From Streptomyces althioticus (GTDB taxonomy: Bacteria > Actinomycetota > Actinomycetes > Streptomycetales > Streptomycetaceae): a DNA stretch of 64,000 nucleotides. The translations under genes were made by a program, and so were the position numbers. The stretch is taken from positions 110,682 through 174,681 of the forward strand of contig BMSW01000017.1 of assembly GCA_014649355.1 (NCBI GenBank), written 5' to 3'. This document shows, piece by piece, positions 41,120 to 50,607 of this stretch. Numbering within the stretch: the stretch's first letter is position 1; every line of letters starts with the position of its first letter. The notes under the pieces were generated by a model that worked only from the letters and a program-made list of their open reading frames with translations, was not told the origin of the DNA and did not search any database.

Positions 41120-41814
41120 CCCCGCACCAGCGCGGCACGCCTCAGCGGCCACGCCGCGTCGGCCGTGACCGGTCCGCCGTAGCGGCGTGCGCGGGTGTCC
41201 TCGACGACCTCCTCGGGCGCGCCGAGGCCGGGCAGCACGTCCAGCGCCTCCCGCTTGCTGATCAGGCGGCCCTCCCGGAGGGTGACGGTGGCCCGCGCGT
41301 GGGTCAGCATCCCCAGGTCGACCCACACGTCCCGCGTCCACAGGTCCGCCCGGTCCACGTACGGCCGCCAGTAGTCGCGCTGGTCCCGCAGCACGAACGC
41401 GGCGAGCTCCCCGTCCGGCACCGGCGGCAGGACGTCGGCGGGCGGCGCGCCGTGCAGCACCCTGCCCGACGTGTGCAGCTCGGCGCGGGTGACGGGGGTG
41501 ACGGGCCGCCGCAGCAGCCGCTCGTGCGCCCAGGTCAGGTGGCGTCGCCCGGCGTCGTCGGCCGTGTCCGGGCTCAGGTACGTGCAGTGGAGTCCGCCCG
41601 CGAGCGGCTCGGCGCGCAGCCGGTTGTGCAGGACGGCCACCCGCCACACGGCGCCGGGGCCCGGCGGCTGCGGCAGGACGGCGATCAGATCGAGGTCGCT
41701 GCGGCCCTCCACGTAGTCCCCGGCGGCCAGGGAGCCGTGTGCCCACACCGCGAGCGGGGACGCGGGCGCGAGCCCGGCGAGGAACCGGTCGAGCAGGGCG
41801 TCGGTCTGCTGCAT
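41077..41814 (-). CDS. nucleotidyltransferase-domain protein (aminoglycoside adenylyltransferase-like)
   Basis: A 245-residue protein with the minimal nucleotidyltransferase motif: AHGSLAAGDYVEGRSDLDLI near residues 25-44 supplies the GS and D-X-D metal ligands. A helical C-terminal domain follows (VLRDQRDYWRPYVDRADLW, LISKREALDVLPGL), like the DUF4111 region of ANT(9)/AadA proteins. Resistance is possible, but most chromosomal Streptomyces homologues are untested. Convergent overlap with ctaA is 43 bp. Confidence 0.85.
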   Translation of the reverse strand: MQQTDALLDRFLAGLAPASPLAVWAHGSLAAGDYVEGRSDLDLIAVLPQPPGPGAVWRVAVLHNRLRAEPLAGGLHCTYLSPDTADDAGRRHLTWAHERLLRRPVTPVTRAELHTSGRVLHGAPPADVLPPVPDGELAAFVLRDQRDYWRPYVDRADLWTRDVWVDLGMLTHARATVTLREGRLISKREALDVLPGLGAPEEVVEDTRARRYGGPVTADAAWPLRRAALVRGYLGPAIDALAAGS

Positions 41815-41859
41815 CCGCCCAGTCTCCCCCGTCCGCTCCCCCCGTACGGCGTCTTCCGC

Positions 41860-42966
41860 TCAGCTCAGCCCGTACACCCGTGCGGCGTTGCCGGAGGCGA
41901 TCATCGTGGCGACGCGCCGGGCGTCGTCCAGGGACCAGGCGCCCTCGGAGACCCAGCCGCCGAGGACGCGGGCGAGGGCCTCGCGGAAGAGGTGGGCGCC
42001 GACGACGTGCAGCTCGGGCAGGCCGCGGGCGCCGCTGGAGAAGAGGATCTTGCCGAAGGGGGCCAGCTCCAGCACCTCCGCGAGGACGGTCGCGGCGCGG
42101 GCGCCGGTGCGGACCAGGGCGGCGCCGCAGTCGGCGTAGACGTGCGGGAAGACGCCCGCGAGATGGGCGGCGTGCCGGTGGTAGGGGTAGCCGTGCAGCA
42201 GCACCAGGTCGGTGCCGAGGCCGGCGGTGGCCCGGACGAAGTCGGTGAGCAGCACCGGGTCGGTGCGGTCGACGCGCGCGCCCGGCGCGCCCAGCCCGGC
42301 GTGCAGCTGGAGCGGCAGTCCCGAGGCCACGGCGATCCACAGCAGGTGGCGCAGCAGCACGGGGTCGGTGAGCCTGTCCCCCGCGCCGCGCGCGGCCATC
42401 CAGCGTCCGGCCGCCCCGCGCACCTCCCCCGCCCCGGGCGGCTCGGGGGCGAGCGCGAGACCGTGGCGCAGTCCGGCGACGGAGGTGAAGGCGACGGCGT
42501 GCGCGGCGGCGCCGTGCACCGATTCGGCGAGGTTGGCGAGGAAGGACTCGACGGTGCCGGAGGTGTCGGCGACCTGTTCGGCGAGCTGTTCCAGGCGGAC
42601 GATCTCGTGCGCCTCGGCCTGGCCGGCGCGGGCCAGCTCGCCGGGGTCGGTGAGGTCACCGGGCAGGCCGGTGTCGACGAGGTAGGCGGTGATACCGCTG
42701 CCCCGCAGCAGCCGGCGGCCCGCCTCGGCCGTGCCCAGCTCACGGCGGCGGGCGAGGTAGCGGGCCGGCGGGCAGTGCGGTTCCAGGCCCAGCAGCGGCG
42801 GGCACCAGCGGCGCACCGCGAACCCGGTCTGGGTGTCGAAGAGGGTGGTGCCGGGGGCCGGCGGTCCCTCGGTGCGGGCCAGCTGGGCCTCGAACGTGCC
42901 GAGGCCCAGCTCCGTGCGCAGTACGCCGTGGCAGTACTGGTCCACGAGGGACGGCGGGTCGATCAT
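41860..42966 (-). CDS. amidohydrolase-family metal-dependent hydrolase
   Basis: A 368-residue TIM-barrel protein of the amidohydrolase_2 type. The first metal-ligand segment is degenerate (SLVDQYCHGVLR). Later barrel strands are typical: GLPLQLHAGLGAPG, LVLLHGYPYHRHAAHLAGVFPHVYADCGAA and GKILFSSGARGLPE. The pattern resembles uronate isomerase-like or glutamine synthetase-linked amidohydrolases such as FluG. Substrate is unknown. It lies upstream of the nucleotidyltransferase gene on the same strand with a 45-bp gap. Confidence 0.83.
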   Translation of the reverse strand: MIDPPSLVDQYCHGVLRTELGLGTFEAQLARTEGPPAPGTTLFDTQTGFAVRRWCPPLLGLEPHCPPARYLARRRELGTAEAGRRLLRGSGITAYLVDTGLPGDLTDPGELARAGQAEAHEIVRLEQLAEQVADTSGTVESFLANLAESVHGAAAHAVAFTSVAGLRHGLALAPEPPGAGEVRGAAGRWMAARGAGDRLTDPVLLRHLLWIAVASGLPLQLHAGLGAPGARVDRTDPVLLTDFVRATAGLGTDLVLLHGYPYHRHAAHLAGVFPHVYADCGAALVRTGARAATVLAEVLELAPFGKILFSSGARGLPELHVVGAHLFREALARVLGGWVSEGAWSLDDARRVATMIASGNAARVYGLS

Positions 42967-43050
42967 CTCCGGACTCTCCCCGTGTGGACGCTGTCGCTGC
43001 CTACAGGTCCTAACGGGTGAACCGGTGAAGAGGTGTTGCCCCGGGGGCGG

Positions 43051-43383
43051 TCAGTCGTTGGAGGGGCCGCCGACCTGGATGCCCGCCATGCGGCTCCACT
43101 CGTACGGGCCGGTCCTCACCTTGGCGGCGAAGTCGCCGTCGAACTGCTCGTGCACCGTGATGCCCGCCTTCTCGACGGCCAGCCGGGCGATCTCCATGGA
43201 GGGCGCGTGGACGTCCCCCCAGGCGCCGTCCTCGCCGACGAGGACGATGCGCGCGCCGCGCTGTCCGAGGTACTCCACGTGCCCCTCGGCGCCGCCGTGC
43301 TCCTTGGCGTAGCCGCCGATCCGCTTGGCGAGCCGGGCCGCCTTCTGCCCGTCCTTCGGGTCCACCTGCTGCGTGTCTGCCAT
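43051..43383 (-). CDS. conserved small Streptomyces protein of unknown function
   Basis: A 110-residue soluble protein. The N-terminus is Lys-rich (DPKDGQKAARLAKRIGGYAKEHGG), then VEYLGQRGARIVLVGEDGAWGDVHAPSM and VEKAGITVHEQFDGDFAAKV. No family name is recalled. A TAGCAT -10 hexamer (43391-43396, minus strand) places the start site one base from ATG 43383, and no ribosome site is present, so a leaderless mRNA is likely. It lies next to the ctaB terminator. Confidence 0.78.
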   Translation of the reverse strand: MADTQQVDPKDGQKAARLAKRIGGYAKEHGGAEGHVEYLGQRGARIVLVGEDGAWGDVHAPSMEIARLAVEKAGITVHEQFDGDFAAKVRTGPYEWSRMAGIQVGGPSND

Positions 43384-43416
43384 GGGCAGGATGCTACCGA
43401 CGGGTAGATCGAACGG

Positions 43417-43460
43417 CGACGGGCGGGGTCCGTGGCCTTGGCCACGTGCCCCGCCCGTCG
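43417..43460 (-). terminator. ctaB terminator
   Basis: A two-part hairpin: a 12-bp outer stem cgacgggcgggg/ccccgcccgtcg and a 7-bp inner stem cgtggcc-tt-ggccacg. It lies 18 bp beyond the ctaB stop. Confidence 0.83.
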
Positions 43461-43478
43461 GGCGTGCGCAGGGGTGTC

Positions 43479-44426
43479 TCAGCGCAGGAAGGGGTCCACC
43501 GCGATGGCGACGAAGAGCAGCGAGACGTAGGTGATGGACCAGTGGAAGAGGCGCATCTCCTTGAGCTTGGCGCCCGTCACCTCGGCCTTGGCGCGGTTCA
43601 GCAGCGCGTGCGCCTCCCACAGCCACCAGCCGCCGGCCGCCAGGGCGACCGCGGTGTAGAACCAGCCGGTGTAGCCCATCGGGGTGAGCAGCAGCGACAC
43701 GCCGACCATCACCCAGCTGTAGAGGACGATCTGCTTGGCGACCGCCTTGTTGCCGGCGACGACCGGCAGCATCGGCACGCCCACGCGCGCGTAGTCCTCC
43801 TTCACCTTCATGGACAGCGGCCAGTAGTGCGGCGGCGTCCAGAAGAAGATGACGAGGAAGAGGACGACCGGGGCCCAGGACATCGAGTTGGTGACGGCGG
43901 ACCAGCCGATCAGCACCGGCATGCAGCCGGCGATGCCGCCCCAGACGATGTTCTGCGCCGTGCGGCGCTTGAGGATCATCGTGTAGACGACGACGTAGAA
44001 GAGGAGCGCGCCGAGGGACAGCCAGGCGGACAGCCAGTTGACGGTCAGGCCGAACAGCAGCGTGGAGACGACCGCCAGGGTGATGCCGAAGACCAGGGCC
44101 TCGCGCGGGCCGACCATGCCGGTCACCAGCGGACGCTGCGAGGTCCGGTCCATCAGCGCGTCGATGTCACGGTCGATGTACATGTTGAGCGCGTTGGCGC
44201 CGCCCGCCGACAGGTAGCCGCCGAGGCAGGTCAGCAGCACGAGCGTCAGGTCGGGCACGCCCTGCTGCGCCAGGAACATCACCGGGACGGTGGTGATGAG
44301 CAGCAGTTCGATGATCCGCGGCTTCGTGAGAGCCACGAATGCCATCACACGGGCCCGGAACGGCCGATGCGCAGGGCTCTGACTCGTCCCCAAAACCCCC
44401 GCCGGGCGGGATTCAACGGCCGTCAC
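43479..44426 (-). CDS. ctaB: protoheme IX farnesyltransferase (heme O synthase)
   Basis: A 315-residue UbiA-superfamily enzyme that transfers farnesyl to heme B, upstream of CtaA. The prenyl-diphosphate binding motif is NALNMYIDRDIDALMDRT, and the second Asp-rich loop is near PPHYWPLSMKVKEDYARVG. About nine helices cover residues 35-310. GTG at 44426 is preferred over farther upstream codons because the family N-terminus is short and AGGGG lies nearby. It is divergent from tkt. Confidence 0.94.
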   Translation of the reverse strand: MTAVESRPAGVLGTSQSPAHRPFRARVMAFVALTKPRIIELLLITTVPVMFLAQQGVPDLTLVLLTCLGGYLSAGGANALNMYIDRDIDALMDRTSQRPLVTGMVGPREALVFGITLAVVSTLLFGLTVNWLSAWLSLGALLFYVVVYTMILKRRTAQNIVWGGIAGCMPVLIGWSAVTNSMSWAPVVLFLVIFFWTPPHYWPLSMKVKEDYARVGVPMLPVVAGNKAVAKQIVLYSWVMVGVSLLLTPMGYTGWFYTAVALAAGGWWLWEAHALLNRAKAEVTGAKLKEMRLFHWSITYVSLLFVAIAVDPFLR

Positions 44427-44774
44427 GCACACCCCTACAGAGACATCCCAGCGAGCCCTTCCCTGTGAAGTGCCGGTAAAGGCTCGCGCGTACCACGCCA
44501 CTCTAGACGTTGCCCAGACCCCGGCATTCGCGGGGGTCCGGTCGTGTTGGCGGACCCCTCTCCGAGGTGCGTCCCGAAGCTCGATTGAGCACGCGGATGA
44601 GCGGCTCCGTATTCATCTGCCGAATGCGGAAACTTCCCAGTCAGGAGGCGGATCGCGGGGAGTGCCCGCACTCTGGAACGACCCGGAAAAAGGCACGTCC
44701 TACGGGGGTAGGCTCGACCACGTCGGTGGGCAGTCACCGGCATCCGAACATGTGGAGAGGAGCCCTGACTCAGG
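44427..44774. other. divergent ctaB-tkt control region
   Basis: No gene. It holds a TAGAGT -10-like hexamer on the minus strand (44500-44505) for ctaB, a 6-bp hairpin gacccc/ggggtc (44517-44538), and the tkt promoters on the plus strand. Confidence 0.55.
44675..44714 (+). promoter_or_regulatory. candidate tkt promoters, ECF-like and TAGGCT-type
   Basis: GGAAC (44675-44679) is 16 bp from CGTC (44696-44699), resembling SigE-type promoters. A separate -10 hexamer, TAGGCT, lies at 44709-44714 without a good -35. Either could drive the pentose phosphate operon. Confidence 0.45.
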
Positions 44775-46862
44775 GTGAGCACAAAGCCGACCACCACAGA
44801 CCTCGAGTGGACCGACCTGGACCAGCGGGCCGTCGACACCGCCCGCGTCCTGGCCGCCGATGCCGTACAGAAGGTCGGCAACGGCCATCCGGGTACGGCG
44901 ATGAGCCTGGCGCCCGCCGCGTACACCCTCTTCCAGAAGGTGATGCGGCACGACCCGGCGGACGCCGACTGGGTCGGGCGAGACCGCTTCGTGCTGTCCG
45001 CCGGCCACTCGTCCCTGACCCTCTACACCCAGCTGTACCTGGCAGGCTTCGGCCTGGAGCTGGACGACCTGAAGTCCTTCCGCACCTGGGGCTCGAAGAC
45101 GCCGGGCCACCCGGAGTACGGGCACACCACGGGCGTGGAGACCACGACCGGCCCGCTCGGCCAGGGTGTCGCCAACGCGGTGGGCATGGCGATGGCCGCC
45201 CGCTACGAGCGCGGGCTGTTCGACCCGGAGGCCCCCGCCGGGGAGTCGCCGTTCGACCACCACATCTACTGCATCGCCGGTGACGGCTGCCTCCAGGAGG
45301 GCATCTCCGCCGAGGCGTCCTCGCTGGCCGGGCACCAGAAGCTCGGCAACCTGATCCTGCTGTGGGACGACAACCACATCTCGATCGAGGGCGACACCGA
45401 GACGGCCGTCTCCGAGGACACGGTCAAGCGGTACGAGGCGTACGGCTGGCACGTGCAGCGCGTGGCGCCGAAGCCCGACGGGGACCTGGACCCGAACGCG
45501 ATCTACGACGCGATCCAGGAGGCGAAGAAGGTCACCGACCGGCCGTCCTTCATCGCGATGCGCTCGATCATCGCCTGGCCCGCCCCGAACGCGCAGAACA
45601 CCGAGGCCGCGCACGGCTCGGCGCTCGGCGACGACGAGGTCGCGGCCACCAAGCGCGTCCTCGGCTTCGACCCGGAGAAGACCTTCGAGGTCGCCGACGA
45701 GGTCATCGCCCACACCCGCAAGGCGCTGGAGCGCGGCCAGGCCGCCCGCTCCGTGTGGGAGAAGTCCTTCCAGCAGTGGCGGGACAACAACCCCGAGCGC
45801 GCCGCCGAGTACGACCGGATCGCCGCCGGCGAGCTGCCCAAGGGCTGGCAGGACGCGCTGCCGGTGTTCGAGCCGGGCAAGGGCGTCGCCACCCGCGCCG
45901 CCTCCGGCAAGGTGCTCCAGGCGCTGGGCGCGGTGATCCCGGAGCTGTGGGGCGGCTCCGCCGACCTCGCCGGCTCCAACAACACGACGATCGACAAGAC
46001 GTCGTCGTTCCTCCCGGCGGACAACCCGCTGCCGGAGGCGGACCCGTACGGCCGCACGATCCACTTCGGCATCCGCGAGCACTCCATGGCCGCGGAGATG
46101 AACGGCATCGCGCTGCACGGCAACACCCGCATCTACGCCGGCACCTTCCTGGTGTTCTCGGACTACATGCGCAACGCCGTGCGCCTGTCCGCGCTGATGC
46201 ACCTGCCGGTGACGTACGTCTGGACGCACGACTCCATCGGTCTCGGCGAGGACGGCCCGACCCACCAGCCGGTCGAGCACCTCGCGTCGCTGCGCGCCAT
46301 CCCGGGCCTGAACGTGGTCCGCCCGGCCGACGCGAACGAGACCGCGATCGCCTGGCGCGAGATCCTCAGGCGCTGGACAAAGGAGTTCGGCAAGGGCGCC
46401 CCGCACGGTCTGGCGCTCACCCGCCAGGGCGTGCCGACGTACGAGCCGAACGAGGACGCGGCCCGCGGCGGCTACGTGCTGTTCGAGGCCGAGGGCGGCG
46501 AGCCCGAGGTCGTCCTGATCGCCACCGGTTCCGAGGTGCACGTCGCCGTCGAGGCGCGCGAGCGGCTCCAGGCCGACGGTGTGCCGACGCGTGTGGTGTC
46601 GATGCCGTCCGTCGAGTGGTTCGAGGAGCAGGACCAGGGGTACCGGGACAGCGTCCTGCCGCCGTCCGTGAAGGCGCGCGTGGCCGTCGAGGCGGGCATC
46701 GGCCTCACCTGGCACAAGTACGTGGGCGACGCCGGCCGCATCGTCTCGCTGGAGCACTTCGGCGCGTCCGCCGACGGCAAGGTGCTGTTCCAGGAGTACG
46801 GCTTCACCGCCGACAACGTGGCCGCCGTCGCGCGGGAATCGATCGCCGCCGCCCGGCGCTGA
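44775..46862 (+). CDS. tkt: transketolase
   Basis: A 695-residue thiamine-diphosphate enzyme of the pentose phosphate pathway. The first His is in NGHPGTAMS, the ThDP-binding motif is GDGCLQEGISAEASSLAGHQKLGNL..DDN type, and the second domain carries IREHSMAAEMNGIALHG with the catalytic Glu. HDSIGLGEDGPTHQP and LATGSEVH-type C-terminal segments are intact. GTG at 44775 gives the usual N-terminus. First gene of tkt-tal-zwf-opcA-pgl. Confidence 0.96.
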   Translation: MSTKPTTTDLEWTDLDQRAVDTARVLAADAVQKVGNGHPGTAMSLAPAAYTLFQKVMRHDPADADWVGRDRFVLSAGHSSLTLYTQLYLAGFGLELDDLKSFRTWGSKTPGHPEYGHTTGVETTTGPLGQGVANAVGMAMAARYERGLFDPEAPAGESPFDHHIYCIAGDGCLQEGISAEASSLAGHQKLGNLILLWDDNHISIEGDTETAVSEDTVKRYEAYGWHVQRVAPKPDGDLDPNAIYDAIQEAKKVTDRPSFIAMRSIIAWPAPNAQNTEAAHGSALGDDEVAATKRVLGFDPEKTFEVADEVIAHTRKALERGQAARSVWEKSFQQWRDNNPERAAEYDRIAAGELPKGWQDALPVFEPGKGVATRAASGKVLQALGAVIPELWGGSADLAGSNNTTIDKTSSFLPADNPLPEADPYGRTIHFGIREHSMAAEMNGIALHGNTRIYAGTFLVFSDYMRNAVRLSALMHLPVTYVWTHDSIGLGEDGPTHQPVEHLASLRAIPGLNVVRPADANETAIAWREILRRWTKEFGKGAPHGLALTRQGVPTYEPNEDAARGGYVLFEAEGGEPEVVLIATGSEVHVAVEARERLQADGVPTRVVSMPSVEWFEEQDQGYRDSVLPPSVKARVAVEAGIGLTWHKYVGDAGRIVSLEHFGASADGKVLFQEYGFTADNVAAVARESIAAARR

Positions 46863-46896
46863 CGCTCACATACGACACGTAGGAGATGGAATTTCC

Positions 46897-48015
46897 ATGA
46901 CAGACGCACTGAAGCGCCTTTCCGACGAAGGCGTCGCGATCTGGCTGGACGACCTGTCGCGCAAGCGGATCACGTCCGGCAACCTGGCGGAGCTGATCGA
47001 CCAGCAGCACGTCGTGGGCGTCACCACCAACCCGACGATCTTCCAGAAGGCGATCTCCGAGGGCGACGGCTACGACACGCAGCTCACCGACCTCGCGGCC
47101 CGGAAGGTGACCGTCGAGGAGGCCATCCGGATGATCACCACGGCGGACGTCCGTGACGCCGCCGACATCCTGCGCCCGGTCTTCGACGCCACCGACGGCC
47201 AGGACGGCCGGGTGTCCATCGAGGTGGACCCGCGCCTGGCGCACAACACCCGGGCGACGGTCGCCGAGGCCAAGCAGCTCGCCTGGCTGGTGGACCGGCC
47301 GAACACCCTCATCAAGATCCCGGCGACCGAGGCGGGCATCCCCGCCATCGCCGAGGTCATCGGCCTGGGCATCAGCGTCAACGTCACGCTGATTTTCTCC
47401 CTGGAGCGCTACCGCAAGGTGATGGACGCGTTCCTGACCGGCCTGGAGAAGGCCAAGGCCCGCGGCCTGGACCTGTCGAAGATCCACTCCGTGGCGTCGT
47501 TCTTCGTGTCCCGCGTGGACACCGAGATCGACAAGCGGATCGACGCGCTCGGCACGGACGAGGCCAAGGCGCTGCGCGGCAAGGCCGCCATCGCCAACGC
47601 CCGTCTGGCCTACCAGGCGTACGAGGAGGTCTTCTCCACCGAGCGCTGGACCGCGCTGGAGCGCGAGGGCGCCAACAAGCAGCGTCCGCTGTGGGCGTCC
47701 ACCGGTGTGAAGGACAAGGCCTACAAGGCGACGATGTACGTCGACGAGCTGGTGGCGCCGAACACGGTGAACACCATGCCGGAGGCGACGCTGTTCGCCA
47801 CCGAGGAGAAGGGCGAGATCCGGGGCAACGCCGTCGCGGGCACGTACGAGCAGGCGCGCGCCGACCTCGACGCGGTCGAGGCGCTCGGCATCTCGTACGA
47901 CGAGGTGGTGCGGCTTCTGGAGGACGAGGGCGTCGACAAGTTCGAGGCGTCCTGGAACGACCTGCTGAAGTCGACCGAGGCGGAGCTCCAGCGCCTCGCC
48001 CCCTCGGAGGGCTGA
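46897..48015 (+). CDS. tal: transaldolase
   Basis: A 372-residue long-type transaldolase. The Schiff-base Lys lies in NTLIKIPATEAGIPAI, preceded by GVTTNPTIFQKAI and followed by SVNVTLIFSLERY and SVASFFVSRVD. It exchanges three-carbon units between sugar phosphates. It lies 34 bp after tkt with AGGAGATGG upstream. Confidence 0.96.
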   Translation: MTDALKRLSDEGVAIWLDDLSRKRITSGNLAELIDQQHVVGVTTNPTIFQKAISEGDGYDTQLTDLAARKVTVEEAIRMITTADVRDAADILRPVFDATDGQDGRVSIEVDPRLAHNTRATVAEAKQLAWLVDRPNTLIKIPATEAGIPAIAEVIGLGISVNVTLIFSLERYRKVMDAFLTGLEKAKARGLDLSKIHSVASFFVSRVDTEIDKRIDALGTDEAKALRGKAAIANARLAYQAYEEVFSTERWTALEREGANKQRPLWASTGVKDKAYKATMYVDELVAPNTVNTMPEATLFATEEKGEIRGNAVAGTYEQARADLDAVEALGISYDEVVRLLEDEGVDKFEASWNDLLKSTEAELQRLAPSEG

Positions 48016-48019
48016 GATC

Positions 48020-49543
48020 TTGTCGAGCAGCAATCCGCTGCGTGACCCCGCTGACCGACGGCTCCCGCGTATCGCGGGGCCGTCGGGCCTGGTCATCTTC
48101 GGCGTCACGGGTGACCTGTCGCGCAAGAAGCTGATGCCGGCCGTGTACGACCTCGCCAACCGGGGGCTGCTGCCGCCGGGCTTCTCGCTGGTGGGCTTCG
48201 CCCGCCGGGAGTGGGCGAACGAGGACTTCGCGCAGGAGGTACACGACGCGGTCAAGGAGCACGCGCGGACCCCCTTCCGCGAGGAGGTCTGGCAGCAGCT
48301 CATCCAGGGCATGCGCTTCGTGCAGGGCACCTTCGACGACGACGAGTCCTTCGAGCGGCTGCGCGGCACGATCGAGGAACTGGACAAGGCACAGGGCACG
48401 GGCGGCAACTTCGCCTTCTACCTGTCGGTGCCGCCGCGTTCGTTCCCGGTGGTCATCCAGCAGCTGAAGAAGCACGGCCTCGCCGACCAGACGGACGGTT
48501 CCTGGCGGCGCGCGGTCATCGAGAAGCCCTTCGGCCACGACCTGAAGTCGGCCGAGGAACTGAACGCCATCGTCCATGAGGTGTTCGCGCCGGACCAGGT
48601 GTTCCGGATCGACCACTACCTGGGCAAGGAGACCGTCCAGAACATCCTGGCGCTGCGCTTCGCCAACACGATGTTCGAGCCGATCTGGAACCGGTCGTTC
48701 GTCGACCACGTGCAGATCACGATGGCCGAGGACATCGGCATCGGCGGCCGGGCCGGCTACTACGACGGCATCGGCGCCGCCCGCGACGTCATCCAGAACC
48801 ACCTGCTGCAGCTGCTCGCGCTGACCGCGATGGAGGAGCCCGCCTCCTTCGACGCGGACGCGCTCGCCGCGGAGAAGACCAAGGTGCTCGGCGCCGTGCG
48901 GCTGCCGAAGGACCTGGGCCGGGACACCGTGCGCGCGCAGTACGCGTCCGGCTGGCAGGGCGGCGCGAAGGTCATCGGCTATCTGGAGGAGGAGGGCATC
49001 GACCCGGCCTCCAAGACCGACACCTACGCGGCGATCAAGGTGGGCATCGACAACCGCCGCTGGGCGGGCGTCCCCTTCTACCTGCGCACCGGCAAGCGGC
49101 TGGGCCGCCGGGTGACGGAGATCGCGGTGGTCTTCCAGCGGGCGCCGCACTCCCCCTTCGACACCACGGCCACCGAGGAGCTCGGTCAGAACGCCATCGT
49201 GATCCGCGTCCAGCCGGACGAGGGCGTCACGGTGCGGTTCGGCTCCAAGGTGCCGGGCACGTCGATGGAGATCCGGGACGTGTCGATGGACTTCGCGTAC
49301 GGCGAGTCGTTCACCGAGTCCAGCCCGGAGGCGTACGAGCGGCTGATCCTCGACGTCCTGCTCGGTGACTCCAACCTCTTCCCGCGCACGGAGGAGGTCG
49401 AGCTGTCCTGGAAGATCCTCGACCCGATCGAGGAGTACTGGGACGCGCACGGCAAGCCGGCGCAGTACCAGGCCGGCACCTGGGGACCCGTCGAGGCGGA
49501 CGAAATGCTCGAGCGAGACGGACGGAGCTGGCGCCGGCCATGA
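48020..49543 (+). CDS. zwf: glucose-6-phosphate dehydrogenase
   Basis: A 507-residue G6PDH. The NADP motif is VIFGVTGDLSRKKLMPA, and the substrate-binding signature RIDHYLGKETVQN contains the catalytic His-Lys. EKPFGHD and FYLRTGKRL are intact. The start is TTG at 48020, five bases after the tal stop; GGAGG from the tal tail serves as ribosome site. It is coupled to opcA by ATGA and supplies NADPH and 6-phosphogluconolactone. Confidence 0.96.
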   Translation: MSSSNPLRDPADRRLPRIAGPSGLVIFGVTGDLSRKKLMPAVYDLANRGLLPPGFSLVGFARREWANEDFAQEVHDAVKEHARTPFREEVWQQLIQGMRFVQGTFDDDESFERLRGTIEELDKAQGTGGNFAFYLSVPPRSFPVVIQQLKKHGLADQTDGSWRRAVIEKPFGHDLKSAEELNAIVHEVFAPDQVFRIDHYLGKETVQNILALRFANTMFEPIWNRSFVDHVQITMAEDIGIGGRAGYYDGIGAARDVIQNHLLQLLALTAMEEPASFDADALAAEKTKVLGAVRLPKDLGRDTVRAQYASGWQGGAKVIGYLEEEGIDPASKTDTYAAIKVGIDNRRWAGVPFYLRTGKRLGRRVTEIAVVFQRAPHSPFDTTATEELGQNAIVIRVQPDEGVTVRFGSKVPGTSMEIRDVSMDFAYGESFTESSPEAYERLILDVLLGDSNLFPRTEEVELSWKILDPIEEYWDAHGKPAQYQAGTWGPVEADEMLERDGRSWRRP

Positions 49544-50607
49544 AGACAGACCTCACGGACACCACGGCCAGCAAGATCAACAAGGCGCTGGTGAAGGCGC
49601 GGCGGGCCATCGGCACGCCGGCCGTCGGCATGGTGCTGACCCTGGTCATCGTGACGGACGAGGAGAACGCCTACGACGCCCTGAAGGCGGCCGGCGACGC
49701 CTCGCGCGAGCACCCCTCGCGCACCCTGGTCGTCATCAAGCGCGTCTCCCGCTCCCCGCGCGACCGGACGCAGTCGCGGCTGGACGCCGAGGTGCGGGTC
49801 GGCGCGGACGCCGGGACCGGCGAGACGGTGGTGCTGCGGCTGCACGGCGAGGTCGTCGACCACGCCCAGTCGGTGGTGCTGCCGCTGCTGCTCCCGGACG
49901 CCCCGGTGGTGGTGTGGTGGCCGGTCAACGCGCCGCTGGACCCGGCGAACGACCCGCTGGGCGCGCTGGCCCAGCGCCGGGTGACCGACACCTACGCCTG
50001 CGAGCAGCCGGTGAAGGAGCTGGCCGCCCGCGCCGACGCCTACACCCCGGGCGACACGGACCTGTCGTGGACCCGCATCACGCCGTGGCGTTCGATGCTG
50101 GCCGCCGCGCTGGACCAGGTCGCCTGCGAGGTGCAGGGCGTCGAGGTGGAGGGCGAGGAGTTCAACCCGAGCTGCGAGCTGCTGGCGATGTGGCTCGCGG
50201 ACCGGCTGGACGTGCCCGTGCGGCGCACCCGTTCCGCGGGCCCGGGTCTCACGGCGGTCCGCATGGACACCGACTGCGGCCCGATCGTGCTGGACCGCGC
50301 CGACGGCTCGCTGGCGACGCTGGCCATTCAGGGCCAGCCGAAGCGGGCGGTGGCGCTCAAGCGCCGGGACACCGCGGAGCTGATCGCGGAGGAGCTGCGC
50401 CGGCTGGACCCGGACGACACCTACGCGTCGGCCCTGCGCTACGGCGTGGAGCGGCTGAAGCAGGAGAACGGCGGTGACGCGCCGGCCAAAGGAGAAGGAC
50501 AGGGCGGTGGACGCGAGGCCGTCCCCGCTCCCGTCGAGTCGGCTGCGAAAGGGCCCACGGCCGAAGCGACGGCGGAGGCACCGGTGAAGAGGGCGGCGGC
50601 GAAATGA
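49540..50607 (+). CDS. opcA: glucose-6-phosphate dehydrogenase assembly protein OpcA
   Basis: A 355-residue OpcA that promotes oligomerisation and redox control of G6PDH. Conserved segments include TLVVIKRVSRSPRDRTQSRLDAEVR, LPLLLPDAPVVVWWPVNAPL and TRITPWRSMLAAALDQ. The C-terminal tail after residue 310 is Gly/Ala/Lys-rich and variable. It overlaps zwf and pgl by 4 bp each. Confidence 0.95.
   Translation: MKTDLTDTTASKINKALVKARRAIGTPAVGMVLTLVIVTDEENAYDALKAAGDASREHPSRTLVVIKRVSRSPRDRTQSRLDAEVRVGADAGTGETVVLRLHGEVVDHAQSVVLPLLLPDAPVVVWWPVNAPLDPANDPLGALAQRRVTDTYACEQPVKELAARADAYTPGDTDLSWTRITPWRSMLAAALDQVACEVQGVEVEGEEFNPSCELLAMWLADRLDVPVRRTRSAGPGLTAVRMDTDCGPIVLDRADGSLATLAIQGQPKRAVALKRRDTAELIAEELRRLDPDDTYASALRYGVERLKQENGGDAPAKGEGQGGGREAVPAPVESAAKGPTAEATAEAPVKRAAAK

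Noticed and set aside
41077..41814. Confident aminoglycoside resistance gene
   Set aside because: Only the generic nucleotidyltransferase motif is clear. Chromosomal Streptomyces homologues are not reliably resistance enzymes.
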